Shown here piece by piece: positions 16,516 through 25,033 of a stretch of DNA of 64,000 bases. The position numbers were made by a program, and so were the translations under genes. The notes below the pieces were generated by a model that worked only from the letters and a program-made list of their open reading frames with translations, made no database searches and had not been told where the DNA came from. This DNA is from an uncultured Clostridia bacterium (GTDB taxonomy: Bacteria; Bacillota; Clostridia; TANB77; CAG-508): the NCBI GenBank assembly GCA_934133175.1, contig CAKPAX010000005.1, positions 7,316 to 71,315 on the forward strand, written 5' to 3'. Each line of letters begins with the position of its first letter. Position 1 is the stretch's first letter.

Positions 16516-17073
16516 ATGTTGTGTGAAAATTGTGGTAAAAAAGAAGCAAATGTACAATATACGGAGGTTATAAACGGAAAGAAAAAACAAGTATTTTTAT
16601 GTGAAGAATGTAGTAAAAAACTTGGATTAGAAGATGAAATGAAATTTGATTTTCCAATTAATTTTTCAAGTTTCTTTGGAGACTTTTTAGAAGATTTTGA
16701 AAATACAGATTTCCTTCCAACATTAGATACTAAAAAAGATATAAGATGTGACTATTGTAATACAAGTTTTGAAGATTTTATGAATACAGGAAAATTTGGA
16801 TGTGGACATTGCTATGACGCATTTCATAGTAAAATAGATCCAATATTAAAAAAGATACATGGAAGTAATAGACATACTGGAAGAATTGGAAATATTAAAG
16901 AAAGCAAGAAATTATTTGCAGAAAATGATAAGACAGAAGTTGAAGTAAAAGAAAAAGAAGAAAAAAGTGAATTGCAAAAATTAAAAAGAGATTTAAAACA
17001 AGCAATAAAAGAAGAAAGATATGAAGATGCTGCAAAAATAAGAGATGAAATAAAAAAACAAGAAAATAAATAA
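16516..17073 (+). CDS. mcsA: McsA, activator of the arginine kinase McsB
   Basis: A zinc-binding adaptor, 185 aa. Paired Cys-x-x-Cys motifs occur at CENCGKK (residue 3) and CEECSKK (about 31), then CDYCNTS (about 80) and CGHCYDA (about 99). The C-terminal residues 150-182 form a UVR motif (LKQAIKEERYEDAAKIRDEI), the module that contacts ClpC. McsA activates McsB and affects CtsR release. Located between ctsR and mcsB with an AGGAGGT ribosome site. Confidence 0.94.
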   Translation: MLCENCGKKEANVQYTEVINGKKKQVFLCEECSKKLGLEDEMKFDFPINFSSFFGDFLEDFENTDFLPTLDTKKDIRCDYCNTSFEDFMNTGKFGCGHCYDAFHSKIDPILKKIHGSNRHTGRIGNIKESKKLFAENDKTEVEVKEKEEKSELQKLKRDLKQAIKEERYEDAAKIRDEIKKQENK

Positions 17074-17103
17074 AAGTTTTAAGTAGAAAGGAAGGAAAAT
17101 TAT

Positions 17104-18117
17104 ATGAACTGGTATTTACAAAGTGGAAAAGATGCAGATGTTGCAATAAGTACAAGAGTTAGACTTGCTAGAAACTTAAGCGAATTTAAATTTAATTTAA
17201 AAGATAAAGAAAGTGTAAAACTATTAGAAGAAAAAATAAAAGATATTCCATGGACTGTTGGATATGGACTTAAATTTTTTAAACTAAAAGATATGGATGA
17301 TATTACTAAAATGAGTTTAGTTGAAAAAAATTTAATTAGCCCAGAATTTGCTTTAAATAAAAATGAACTTGGTTCGATTTTAATAAATGATGATGAAAAT
17401 ATCTGTATAATGGTAAACGAAGAAGATCACTTGAGAATTCAAGTATTTAGTTCAGGATTTGATATAGAAAATACATTAAACTTAGCAAAAGAATTAGATG
17501 AAAAAATAGGAAATGCATTAAATTATGCAATGAGTGAAGATTATGGATATTTAACAAGTTGCCCTACAAATGTAGGAACAGGGCTAAGAGTGTCTGTAAT
17601 GGTACATTTACCAGCACTTAGTAAAACTAAAAATATACAAAATGTACTAGATGCTATTGCAAATTTTGGTGTTAATATAAGAGGAATATATGGCGAAAAT
17701 AGTAAATCATCAAGTGATATGTTCCAAATTTCTAATAAACAAACATTAGGTATTACAGAAGATGAAATTGCAAAAAATATAAAAATAATTACAGAAAAGG
17801 TTATAGAGCAAGAAAGAGCAGCAAGAAAATTTTTAATTAAAGATAATTTAGAATTAGAAGATAAAGTATATAGAAGTTTTGGTATTTTAAAAAATTGTAG
17901 AAAGATCTCAAGTGAAGAAACAAGAGATTTGTTATCAATAGTAAAATTAGGGACAGACCTAGGAATTATAGACGAAATGACAGATTTAAAAGTTCTAAAA
18001 TTATATCTATATACAAAACCTGCTAATTTACAAAAATATTTAGGAGAAGAATATGATTCGTTAGAAAGAGATGTAAAGAGAGCAGAAGTTATAAAACAAA
18101 TTATTGATGAAAAATAA
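17104..18117 (+). CDS. mcsB: Protein arginine kinase McsB
   Basis: A phosphagen-kinase-fold enzyme, 337 aa, that phosphorylates arginine on damaged proteins to mark them for ClpCP. ISTRVRLARNL near residue 17 is the ATP-binding start, and SCPTNVGTGLRVSVMVHLP near 156 is the catalytic region. The pArg-binding pocket lies further downstream. Its last bases sit 19 bases before clpC, and length matches the family. Confidence 0.96.
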   Translation: MNWYLQSGKDADVAISTRVRLARNLSEFKFNLKDKESVKLLEEKIKDIPWTVGYGLKFFKLKDMDDITKMSLVEKNLISPEFALNKNELGSILINDDENICIMVNEEDHLRIQVFSSGFDIENTLNLAKELDEKIGNALNYAMSEDYGYLTSCPTNVGTGLRVSVMVHLPALSKTKNIQNVLDAIANFGVNIRGIYGENSKSSSDMFQISNKQTLGITEDEIAKNIKIITEKVIEQERAARKFLIKDNLELEDKVYRSFGILKNCRKISSEETRDLLSIVKLGTDLGIIDEMTDLKVLKLYLYTKPANLQKYLGEEYDSLERDVKRAEVIKQIIDEK

Positions 18118-18136
18118 TAAAAAGGAAGGTGATATT

Positions 18137-20590
18137 ATGATGTATAAATTTACAAGTAGAGCTCAAAAAGCTTTGGAAATTGCAAATAACATTGCTCAAG
18201 AATTAGGACATAGCTATATAGGAACAGAACATATACTATATGGTTTAACAGAAGAAGGAGCGGGAGTTGCTGCTAGAGTTTTGGAAAATCAAGGAATAAA
18301 TTCAGAAGATGTTAAAAGCAAAATAGAAGAATTAATTGGAGTAGAAGAACCAACAGAAGAAACATTAGGATTTACTCCAAGAACAAAAAGAATAATAGAA
18401 AATTCTTATATTGAAGCTAGAAAACTTGGATATAACTATATAGGAACAGAACACTTATTAATAGGTATAATAAAAGAAGGAGATAGTGTTGCTGTTAGAA
18501 TTTTATTAGATTTAAATGTAAATATTCCTAAATTATATAATGAAATAATAAAAGTATTAAATGAAGATGAATCTGTAAAGGATGATGAAAATACATCAGG
18601 AAAATCAACAAGTAGAAGAGGTAGTTATAATTCTACACAAACATTAAATCAATTTAGTGATGATTTAACTAAAAAAGCAGAAGAAGGTAAATTAGATCCA
18701 GTAGTAGGAAGAAATGAAGAAATAGAAAGAGTTATTCAAATATTATCAAGAAGAACAAAAAATAATCCTTGTTTAATAGGTGAACCAGGTGTTGGTAAAA
18801 CAGCTATAATTGAAGGATTAGCACAAAGAATAATTGCTGGAGATGTACCTGAAATATTAAAAAATAAAAGAGTAGTAAGTCTTGATATTTCTGGTATGGT
18901 TGCTGGAGCCAAATATAGAGGAGATTTTGAAGAAAGAATAAAAAAAGCTTTAGGAGAAGTAAAAAAAGCAGGAGATATAATATTGTTTATTGATGAAATT
19001 CATACAATAGTTGGAGCAGGAGCAGCAGAAGGTGCAATAGATGCTGCTAATATTTTAAAACCAATGTTAGCAAGAGGAGAATTACAATTAATTGGTGCAA
19101 CTACTTTAAATGAATACAGAAAATATATAGAAAAAGATGCTGCACTAGAAAGAAGATTTAGTCCTGTTAATGTTAAAGAACCAAGTGAAAAAGATACAAT
19201 AAAAATTTTAAAAGGAATAAGAGATAAATATGAGGCTCATCATAATGTAAAAATTACAGACGAAGCAATTGAAGCTGCCGTTAACTTATCTGTAAGATAT
19301 ATAAATGATAGATTTTTACCAGATAAGGCAATAGATTTAATTGATGAAGCTGCATCAAAAGCAAGATTAAAAACATATACAGAACCAGATAGCTTAAAGA
19401 ATTTACAAGAAGAACTAGAAACAATAACAAAAGATAAAGAAGAAGCTGTTAGAAATCAAAAATTTGAAAAAGCAGCATCATTAAGAGATAAAGAAAAAGA
19501 ATTAAAAACTAAATTTGAAGAAGAAACTAAAAAGTGGAAAAATAAAAATACAAAATCTGTAACAAACATTACAGAAGAAAATATAGCAGATGTAATTTCT
19601 AGTTGGACTGGTATTCCTACTAAAAAATTAACAGAAGACGAAAATAAAAGATTGAAAAATTTGGAGAAAAATTTACATGAAAGAGTTGTTGGACAAAATG
19701 AGGCTGTAGAAGCGGTTGCTAAAGCAATAAGAAGAGGAAGAGTAGGGTTAAAAGATCCAAATCGTCCAATAGGTTCATTCTTATTTTTAGGACCTACAGG
19801 TGTTGGTAAAACAGAACTTTCAAAAGCATTAGCAGAAGTATTGTTTGGCGATGAAAATGCAATGATAAGATTAGATATGTCTGAATATATGGAAGCACAT
19901 TCTGTATCTAAATTAATTGGTTCACCTCCAGGATATGTTGGATTTGAAGAAGGAGGGCAATTAACAGAAAAGATAAGAAGAAAACCATATGCAGTAATTC
20001 TTTTTGATGAAATTGAAAAAGCTCATCCAGATGTAATGAATATGTTATTACAGATTCTAGAAGATGGTAGATTAACAGACTCAACAGGTAGAACAGTTAA
20101 TTTTAAAAATACTGTAATTATTATGACATCTAATTTAGGTGCTAGATTAATAACAGACAAAAAGACATTAGGATTTGCAAATAATGAAGATAAAAAAGAA
20201 GATGGCAATAAAGAATATGAAGAAACTAAAAAAGAGGTTATGGATGTTCTAAAGAAAGAATTAAGACCAGAATTTATAAACCGTATTGATGAAATTATTG
20301 TATTCCATAAATTAAATGATGATGAAATAAGTTGCATTATAGATATAATGTTAAAACAAGTTGTAGAAAGATTAAAAGCACAAAAAATAGAAATTGAATT
20401 AGATGAATCTGTTAAAAAGTTAATTGCAGAAAAAGGAATAGATAAAAACTTTGGTGCAAGACCTTTAAGAAGAACTATTCAAAACTTATTAGAAGATAGA
20501 TTAGCAGAAGAAATAATTGATGGAAAACTAAATAAAGATAAAGTAACTAAAATAGGAGTAAAAGACGGTAAAGTTGTAGTAGAAAACTAA
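18137..20590 (+). CDS. clpC: ATP-dependent Clp protease ATP-binding subunit ClpC
   Basis: Hsp100 unfoldase of 817 aa feeding ClpP. Two Clp_N repeats occupy about residues 1-145 ([28 protein letters not shown]). The first AAA domain has GEPGVGKT near 217, and the middle domain holds a UVR segment near 440. The second AAA domain has GPTGVGKT near 550, the pore loop [11 protein letters not shown] near 608, and the D2-small domain ending in [13 protein letters not shown] at 18137 is chosen because GGAAGGTG precedes it; the open frame starts 33 bases earlier inside mcsB. In many relatives radA and disA follow; here a terminator ends the operon. Confidence 0.97.
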   Translation: MMYKFTSRAQKALEIANNIAQELGHSYIGTEHILYGLTEEGAGVAARVLENQGINSEDVKSKIEELIGVEEPTEETLGFTPRTKRIIENSYIEARKLGYNYIGTEHLLIGIIKEGDSVAVRILLDLNVNIPKLYNEIIKVLNEDESVKDDENTSGKSTSRRGSYNSTQTLNQFSDDLTKKAEEGKLDPVVGRNEEIERVIQILSRRTKNNPCLIGEPGVGKTAIIEGLAQRIIAGDVPEILKNKRVVSLDISGMVAGAKYRGDFEERIKKALGEVKKAGDIILFIDEIHTIVGAGAAEGAIDAANILKPMLARGELQLIGATTLNEYRKYIEKDAALERRFSPVNVKEPSEKDTIKILKGIRDKYEAHHNVKITDEAIEAAVNLSVRYINDRFLPDKAIDLIDEAASKARLKTYTEPDSLKNLQEELETITKDKEEAVRNQKFEKAASLRDKEKELKTKFEEETKKWKNKNTKSVTNITEENIADVISSWTGIPTKKLTEDENKRLKNLEKNLHERVVGQNEAVEAVAKAIRRGRVGLKDPNRPIGSFLFLGPTGVGKTELSKALAEVLFGDENAMIRLDMSEYMEAHSVSKLIGSPPGYVGFEEGGQLTEKIRRKPYAVILFDEIEKAHPDVMNMLLQILEDGRLTDSTGRTVNFKNTVIIMTSNLGARLITDKKTLGFANNEDKKEDGNKEYEETKKEVMDVLKKELRPEFINRIDEIIVFHKLNDDEISCIIDIMLKQVVERLKAQKIEIELDESVKKLIAEKGIDKNFGARPLRRTIQNLLEDRLAEEIIDGKLNKDKVTKIGVKDGKVVVEN

Positions 20591-20640
20591 TAAATATAAA
20601 ACGGCAAACTTGAGGAAAGTTTACCGTTTTTATATTTATA
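20591..20640 (+). terminator. Terminator of the clpC operon
   Basis: A long stem, TAAATATAAAACGGCAAACTT against AAGTTTACCGTTTTTATATTTA, with one wobble and a GAGGA loop. Confidence 0.85.
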
Positions 20641-20674
20641 AAATTTTTCCAAAAAGTGTTTGAATTGCCAAAAT

Positions 20675-20703
20675 TTGCATTTTTCTTTAAAGTATGTTAT
20701 AAT
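20675..20703 (+). promoter_or_regulatory. Promoter for the small membrane protein
   Basis: TTGCAT at 20675-20680 and TATAAT at 20698-20703, 17 bases apart. Confidence 0.65.
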
Positions 20704-20746
20704 TGTAATATAATAATTTAATATGTTCAATAAGGAGGCGTTTAAA

Positions 20747-21073
20747 TTGTTTTATGTAATATATATTTTATTATTTACAATAGCATTGTTATTAGGGTAT
20801 GCTATTATGCAATTGAAATTATTTGGAATTAATATAAAAGATTTTTGGAGCTTTATAGAAGCAAATCAAATGTTAGATAAATTATATGCTTTCTCTAAAA
20901 AATATAAAAGTTTGAATATACAAGAACAAATTATATATTTATCAGAAGCAGAAAAAATATTTAATGCATTTGATAAAGTGCCAAGTGCATTGTGGGAAGA
21001 AGAATATGATAAATATTCAGAAGTTTTAAACAAATATAAAGAGATAAAAATGTTAAGATGGGAATCAAACTAA
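20747..21073 (+). CDS. Unknown protein with one N-terminal membrane helix
   Basis: A 108-aa product. Residues 1-25 form a membrane helix (YILLFTIALLLGYAIM) and the rest is a charged helical domain with several Tyr and Lys. TTG at 20747 is preferred because AAGGAGG lies 8 bases upstream; an ATG at 20723 precedes that ribosome site and is unlikely to be used. It has its own promoter and terminator. No family is recognised. Confidence 0.6.
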   Translation: MFYVIYILLFTIALLLGYAIMQLKLFGINIKDFWSFIEANQMLDKLYAFSKKYKSLNIQEQIIYLSEAEKIFNAFDKVPSALWEEEYDKYSEVLNKYKEIKMLRWESN

Positions 21074-21086
21074 GTTATGTATAATT

Positions 21087-21124
21087 AAAAGATTAGATAA
21101 TAAAACTTATCTAATCTTTTTTTA
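21087..21124 (+). terminator. Terminator after the small membrane protein
   Basis: Perfect 14-bp stem AAAAGATTAGATAA / TTATCTAATCTTTT with a 6-base loop and a T-run. Confidence 0.88.
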
Positions 21125-21155
21125 ATCTTTACTATATTAGTAAAATGCGAAAAGA

Positions 21156-21184
21156 TTGAAATAAAAACAAAAATATGATATAAT
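21156..21184 (+). promoter_or_regulatory. Promoter for the glucosaminidase-like gene
   Basis: TTGAAA at 21156-21161 and TATAAT at 21179-21184, 17 bases apart. Confidence 0.7.
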
Positions 21185-21227
21185 AATTATGTAACCTATA
21201 GATAAATTTTTATAGAAGGAGGCATAA

Positions 21228-21857
21228 ATGTTTTATTTTGCGAAGTTAGCAGTTGTAACTACACTTTCAATTGCTATATCAACAACAGGAGCGACATCAG
21301 GAACAACAGAAGGAGGTAGTAATAATGCTGCTAATCAGCAACAGCAGCGGGAAATTACCAAAGATGAAAATTTAAAACATATCGAAGGAGGGGTTGTAAA
21401 ACCCGAAGATATGTATATATCTTTGGAAGAAGTAACTTATTATTTCTCTCAGAATGTTGACACCAAGTGTCAATTATCCAAAGATTCTTTTATAGAATTG
21501 ATGGAAAATCTACCATATGATTATGAAGGTTTCTATTCAAGAAACGCAGAATTTATATGGGAGATGGAACAGGAGTATGAAGTTAACGCACTTGTTTATT
21601 GCGGGATATCTGCAATAGAATCAGGTTGGGGAGTATACGGAGCTTCTGATCATAACTATACAGGAATGATGGGAAGTGAAGGATTAATATATTTCCAATC
21701 AGATGAAGAGGGAATAGAAGCAACTTTTGCCAATATCGCTGAAAATTATGTACCATATGGTGCAGATACCTTAAGCGGTATGGCAGAAAAATATGCTGGA
21801 TCTTATTCCTGGGCAGATCAGGTTTATTCTGCTATAAGCATGATAATTTCCCAATAG
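21228..21857 (+). CDS. Secreted glucosaminidase/lysozyme-like protein
   Basis: A 209-aa exported protein. An N-terminal hydrophobic segment (LAVVTTLSIAISTTG) looks like a signal peptide, followed by a Gly/Asn/Gln-rich linker to about residue 45. The C-terminal domain has FIWEMEQEYEVNALVYCGISAIESGWG near 110-136 and HNYTGMMG near 145, matching the GH73-like glucosaminidase pattern with the catalytic Glu in AIESGWG. It would cut peptidoglycan. ATG 21228 follows AAGGAGGCATAA. Codons such as GAC, ACC, CCC and GCC stand out from the surrounding genes, hinting at acquisition. Exact substrate is not readable. Confidence 0.7.
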   Translation: MFYFAKLAVVTTLSIAISTTGATSGTTEGGSNNAANQQQQREITKDENLKHIEGGVVKPEDMYISLEEVTYYFSQNVDTKCQLSKDSFIELMENLPYDYEGFYSRNAEFIWEMEQEYEVNALVYCGISAIESGWGVYGASDHNYTGMMGSEGLIYFQSDEEGIEATFANIAENYVPYGADTLSGMAEKYAGSYSWADQVYSAISMIISQ

Positions 21858-21905
21858 GATCTATAAAATAAAAAATGTTATATAATAATTATATATAACA
21901 AAAAT

Positions 21906-21938
21906 AGGAGAGATTTTAATTAATCTCTCCTTAATTTA
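21906..21938. terminator. Terminator between convergent genes
   Basis: Stem AGGAGAGATT / AATCTCTCCT with a 6-base loop. A further hairpin, TGTTATAT...ATATAACA, lies at 21876-21900. Confidence 0.75.
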
Positions 21939-21950
21939 TGTAATTAAATT

Positions 21951-22859
21951 TTATTTAGATTTTTTATCATCTTTCATTACTTCTTTAATTGCACCTAAAC
22001 TGCTTAATGCATTTGTTGCTTCAAAAGGTATAAATACTTTGTTAGCTTCACCATTAGCAATTTCTTTTAATGCTTCTAATGATTTTATTTGTACTAGTTT
22101 TTCATCTGGATCTGCATTTTTAATTGCTTCATATACCATTTGAATTTCTTTAGCTTTAGCATCGGCAACAGCTTTTATAGCTTGAGCCTCACCATCAGCT
22201 CTTCTTATCTTTGATTCTTTTTCAGCTTCTGCATCTAATATAGCAGCTTCTTTTCTACCTTGTGCAATAGTAACAGCAGATTGTTTTTGAGCTTCAGCTT
22301 CAAGAATTAAAGCTCTTTTATTTCTTTCTGCATTCATTTGTTTTTCCATTGCATCTCTAATATCAGCAGGTGGGTTAATGTCTTTAATTTCAACTCTATC
22401 TATTTTACATCCCCATCTATCTGTTGCTTCATCAAGAATAACTCTTAATTTTTGGTTAATTCCATCTCTAGAACTAAATGTTTCATCTAAATCCATTTTA
22501 CCAACAATATCACGAATAGTTGTAATAGCTAAGTATTCAATACCTTTCTTTAAACTTTGAATTTCGTATACTGCTTTAGCTGGATCTGTTACTTGATAGA
22601 ATACAACTGTATCTATTGTAATTGTAACATTATCTTTTGTAATAACACCTTGAGGTGGAATATCCATTGTTTGTTGTTTTAAACTAACAACACTTCTTAC
22701 ATGATCAACAAATGGAATTATAATTGTAAGACCTGCATCAGCTACTTTATGAAATTTACCTAACCTTTCAATTATATATACCTCAGATTGTCTAACAACT
22801 TTAATTGATTTAAATGCTATAAATAATATTATAACAAGTAAAATTAATAAAAAAGCCAT
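21951..22859 (-). CDS. qmcA: SPFH-domain stomatin-like protein (QmcA/paraslipin type)
   Basis: A membrane-anchored scaffold protein of 302 aa. One N-terminal helix (residues 2-20) is followed by the SPFH domain: SEVYIIERLGKFHKVADAGL, then QQTMDIPPQGVITKDNVTITIDTVVFYQV near 63-90. A long coiled coil rich in Ala, Glu and Lys spans about 170-245, and a short C-terminal tail ends in KDDKKSK. Such proteins organise membrane microdomains and often partner NfeD proteins, as here. ATG at 22859 follows AAGGAGGAAATT. Confidence 0.92.
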   Translation of the reverse strand: MAFLLILLVIILFIAFKSIKVVRQSEVYIIERLGKFHKVADAGLTIIIPFVDHVRSVVSLKQQTMDIPPQGVITKDNVTITIDTVVFYQVTDPAKAVYEIQSLKKGIEYLAITTIRDIVGKMDLDETFSSRDGINQKLRVILDEATDRWGCKIDRVEIKDINPPADIRDAMEKQMNAERNKRALILEAEAQKQSAVTIAQGRKEAAILDAEAEKESKIRRADGEAQAIKAVADAKAKEIQMVYEAIKNADPDEKLVQIKSLEALKEIANGEANKVFIPFEATNALSSLGAIKEVMKDDKKSK

Positions 22860-22910
22860 TTTAATTTCCTCCTTATATTTTAATAATATATAATAATAAA
22901 ATATTAATAA

Positions 22911-23354
22911 CTAAATTTTAATAGTAGAATTAATAGGTTCTACTAAGGCTTTAACTCCTCTTATTTCTAAAACTTTTACTTCTGTTCCAGCTTGTATAGT
23001 AGAATTACCGTTACAAATAGCAGACCATACTTCACCATCAACTTTAATTTGACCTTTACATTCAACCAAATTTATATCTTCTATAACAAGACCGCTTTTC
23101 CCAATTATAGAGTAAACGTTTGTTGAAATAGTTTTATCATTTTTGGTAATTCTATTAACTAAGGGTTTTGTTGCAAATATTAATATTGCTGATGATATTA
23201 CAAATACAGCAGTTTGAATGATTATATTACTTGTAAAAAAACTAACAATCATTGCTAAAAGAGCTCCAATACCTAACCAGAAAATTAAAAATCCTACTGT
23301 AATAATTTCTGCTACAAAAAATATACCAGCAGCTATTAACCATATTTGCCACAT
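22911..23354 (-). CDS. nfeD: NfeD family membrane protein
   Basis: A 147-aa protein with an N-terminal pair of hydrophobic hairpins (residues 5-75) and a C-terminal OB-fold domain. Typical NfeD features in the OB part include GKSGLVIEDI, GQIKVDGEVWSAICNG and VKVLEIRGVKALVEP. It is the first gene of an nfeD-qmcA operon, the classic pairing with an SPFH protein. ATG 23354 follows AGGAGGTAACTTTT. Confidence 0.92.
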   Translation of the reverse strand: MWQIWLIAAGIFFVAEIITVGFLIFWLGIGALLAMIVSFFTSNIIIQTAVFVISSAILIFATKPLVNRITKNDKTISTNVYSIIGKSGLVIEDINLVECKGQIKVDGEVWSAICNGNSTIQAGTEVKVLEIRGVKALVEPINSTIKI

Positions 23355-23386
23355 AAAAGTTACCTCCTATAAATAAACCTATTTCT

Positions 23387-23415
23387 ATTATACTATAAAT
23401 TTCCTTAATTTTCAA
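23387..23415 (-). promoter_or_regulatory. Promoter of nfeD-qmcA
   Basis: On the minus strand TTGAAA (23410-23415) and TATAAT (23387-23392), 17 bases apart. Confidence 0.7.
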
Positions 23416-23510
23416 ATGTTTTATGTAATTTATTAAATTATTTACACTTGTTAATAATATGACAAAAATAATATGATAAGTAGATTATATTGCAAAATTT
23501 TTTAAACAGG

Positions 23511-23539
23511 TTGTAAAATTATAAAAAAAATGATAATAT
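23511..23539 (+). promoter_or_regulatory. Promoter for the pilin-like gene
   Basis: TTGTAA at 23511-23516 and TAATAT at 23534-23539, 17 bases apart. Confidence 0.55.
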
Positions 23540-23569
23540 CTTTATGAAAAAAACAAAGGAGAAAATTAA

Positions 23570-24061
23570 ATGATAAAATCAGATAGAGGTATAACATTAA
23601 TGATATTAATAATTACAGTAATAATATTATTAATATTAGGAGGAATTGGAGTTTATACAAGTGTGGATTTGGTTAGAAATTCCAAAAGTAATAAGTTGAC
23701 AGTGGAATTAGAAACAGTGCAACATGCTATTTTAGAAGAATATACAAAATATAATGCAATAAATAAAGTTAATTCTAATTTTGAGTTTTTGGGTACTAAA
23801 TTAACAGATGATAATTTGAAGAAAAATCATATAGAAAAGGGTATTGGTAAATATTATTTTGAATATGATTCTGGTAAGGTAATAGAATTAAAAGATTTAA
23901 ATATTCAAAATTACTATATTATTGATGAGAGTAGTTTAAATAAATTAGGAATAAAAAATAGTGAAGATGAGTATATAGTTAATTATAAAACTGGTGAAGT
24001 TATGAACAAAACAAAATTAAAAAATAATGTTGGAGAGGCATTGTATATTTGTAATAATTAA
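23570..24061 (+). CDS. Pilin-like protein with type IV prepilin N-terminus
   Basis: A 163-aa protein. A short basic leader, MIKSDRG, is followed by a long hydrophobic helix starting ITLMILIITVIILLILGG, as in type IV prepilins cut after Gly7. The usual Glu at +5 is replaced by Ile, so N-methylation and assembly into a classic pilus are doubtful. The globular part carries no motif I recognise. It lies 18 bases upstream of murB and may be cotranscribed with it. The A24 peptidase at 31419-32171 could process it. Confidence 0.7.
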   Translation: MIKSDRGITLMILIITVIILLILGGIGVYTSVDLVRNSKSNKLTVELETVQHAILEEYTKYNAINKVNSNFEFLGTKLTDDNLKKNHIEKGIGKYYFEYDSGKVIELKDLNIQNYYIIDESSLNKLGIKNSEDEYIVNYKTGEVMNKTKLKNNVGEALYICNN

Positions 24062-24079
24062 TTTGGAGGTAATATTACT

Positions 24080-25003
24080 TTGGATAAAGAAAAAATAATG
24101 CTTGAATTAGAAGATTTAGGAATTTCAAAAGAAAATATAAAAATAAATGAATATATGAGTAAACATACTTCATTTAAAATAGGTGGACCTGCAGATATTT
24201 TTATAAAAGTTACTAAAATAGAAGAAATTAAAAATATAATTAAAATTGCAACTAGTAATAAAATTCCTTTTTATGTTTTAGGAAATGGAAGTAATATTTT
24301 AGTAAAAGATAATGGAATACGAGGAATTGTAATAAAAATTGAATTAAAAGAGATTAATATAAATTATAATAATGAAGAAGCATTAGTAACAGTTGGTAGT
24401 GGTATACAATTAGGATTTTTAGCACATAAATTGTTAAAAGAAAGTATAGAAGGTTTTGAAGAATTTGCAGGAATACCAGGAACTATAGGTGGAGCAATAA
24501 GAATGAATGCGGGAGCACATGGAAAAGAAATGAAAGATATAATTGTAGAAACAAAATATCTTGATTTAAATGGAAATATAAAAATCATTAATAATGAAGA
24601 GCACAAATTTAAATATAGAGATAGCTTATTTGGAAAAGAAAAATATATTATTTTAGAAACTACACTAAGATTAAAAAAAGGAATTAAAGAAAATATAGAA
24701 AAACAAATGAAAGAATATGCGGAATATAGAAAAGAAAAACAACCAATAGAATTTCCTAGTGCAGGTAGTACATTTAAAAGAGGAGAAGATTTTATAACTG
24801 CAAAATTAATAGATGAATGTGGACTAAAAGGGTATAAAATTGGTGGAGCAGAAGTATCTAATAAACATGCTGGATTTGTAATAAATACTGGAAATGCAAC
24901 AGCAGAGGATGTTATAAAATTAACAGAGTATGTAAAACAAAAGGTTTATGAAAAGTTTAAAAAGAAAATAAATTTAGAAATAGAAATAATTGGTGAAGAA
25001 TAG
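24080..25003 (+). CDS. murB: UDP-N-acetylenolpyruvoylglucosamine reductase
   Basis: FAD enzyme that reduces UDP-GlcNAc-enolpyruvate to UDP-MurNAc in peptidoglycan synthesis, 307 aa, type II MurB. FAD-binding motifs are visible: HTSFKIGGPADIF near 29, LGNGSNILV near 72, GIPGTIGGAIRMNAGAHG near 132. FPSAGSTFKRGE near 227 contains the catalytic Ser, and VSNKHAGFVIN near 262 completes the domain. The start is TTG at 24080, with GGAGGT 9 bases upstream. Next gene is yvcK, the usual murB neighbour, but rapZ and whiA are missing. Confidence 0.96.
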   Translation: MDKEKIMLELEDLGISKENIKINEYMSKHTSFKIGGPADIFIKVTKIEEIKNIIKIATSNKIPFYVLGNGSNILVKDNGIRGIVIKIELKEININYNNEEALVTVGSGIQLGFLAHKLLKESIEGFEEFAGIPGTIGGAIRMNAGAHGKEMKDIIVETKYLDLNGNIKIINNEEHKFKYRDSLFGKEKYIILETTLRLKKGIKENIEKQMKEYAEYRKEKQPIEFPSAGSTFKRGEDFITAKLIDECGLKGYKIGGAEVSNKHAGFVINTGNATAEDVIKLTEYVKQKVYEKFKKKINLEIEIIGEE

Positions 25004-25033
25004 TAGCATAAGAAAGAGAAAGGAAGAATTAAA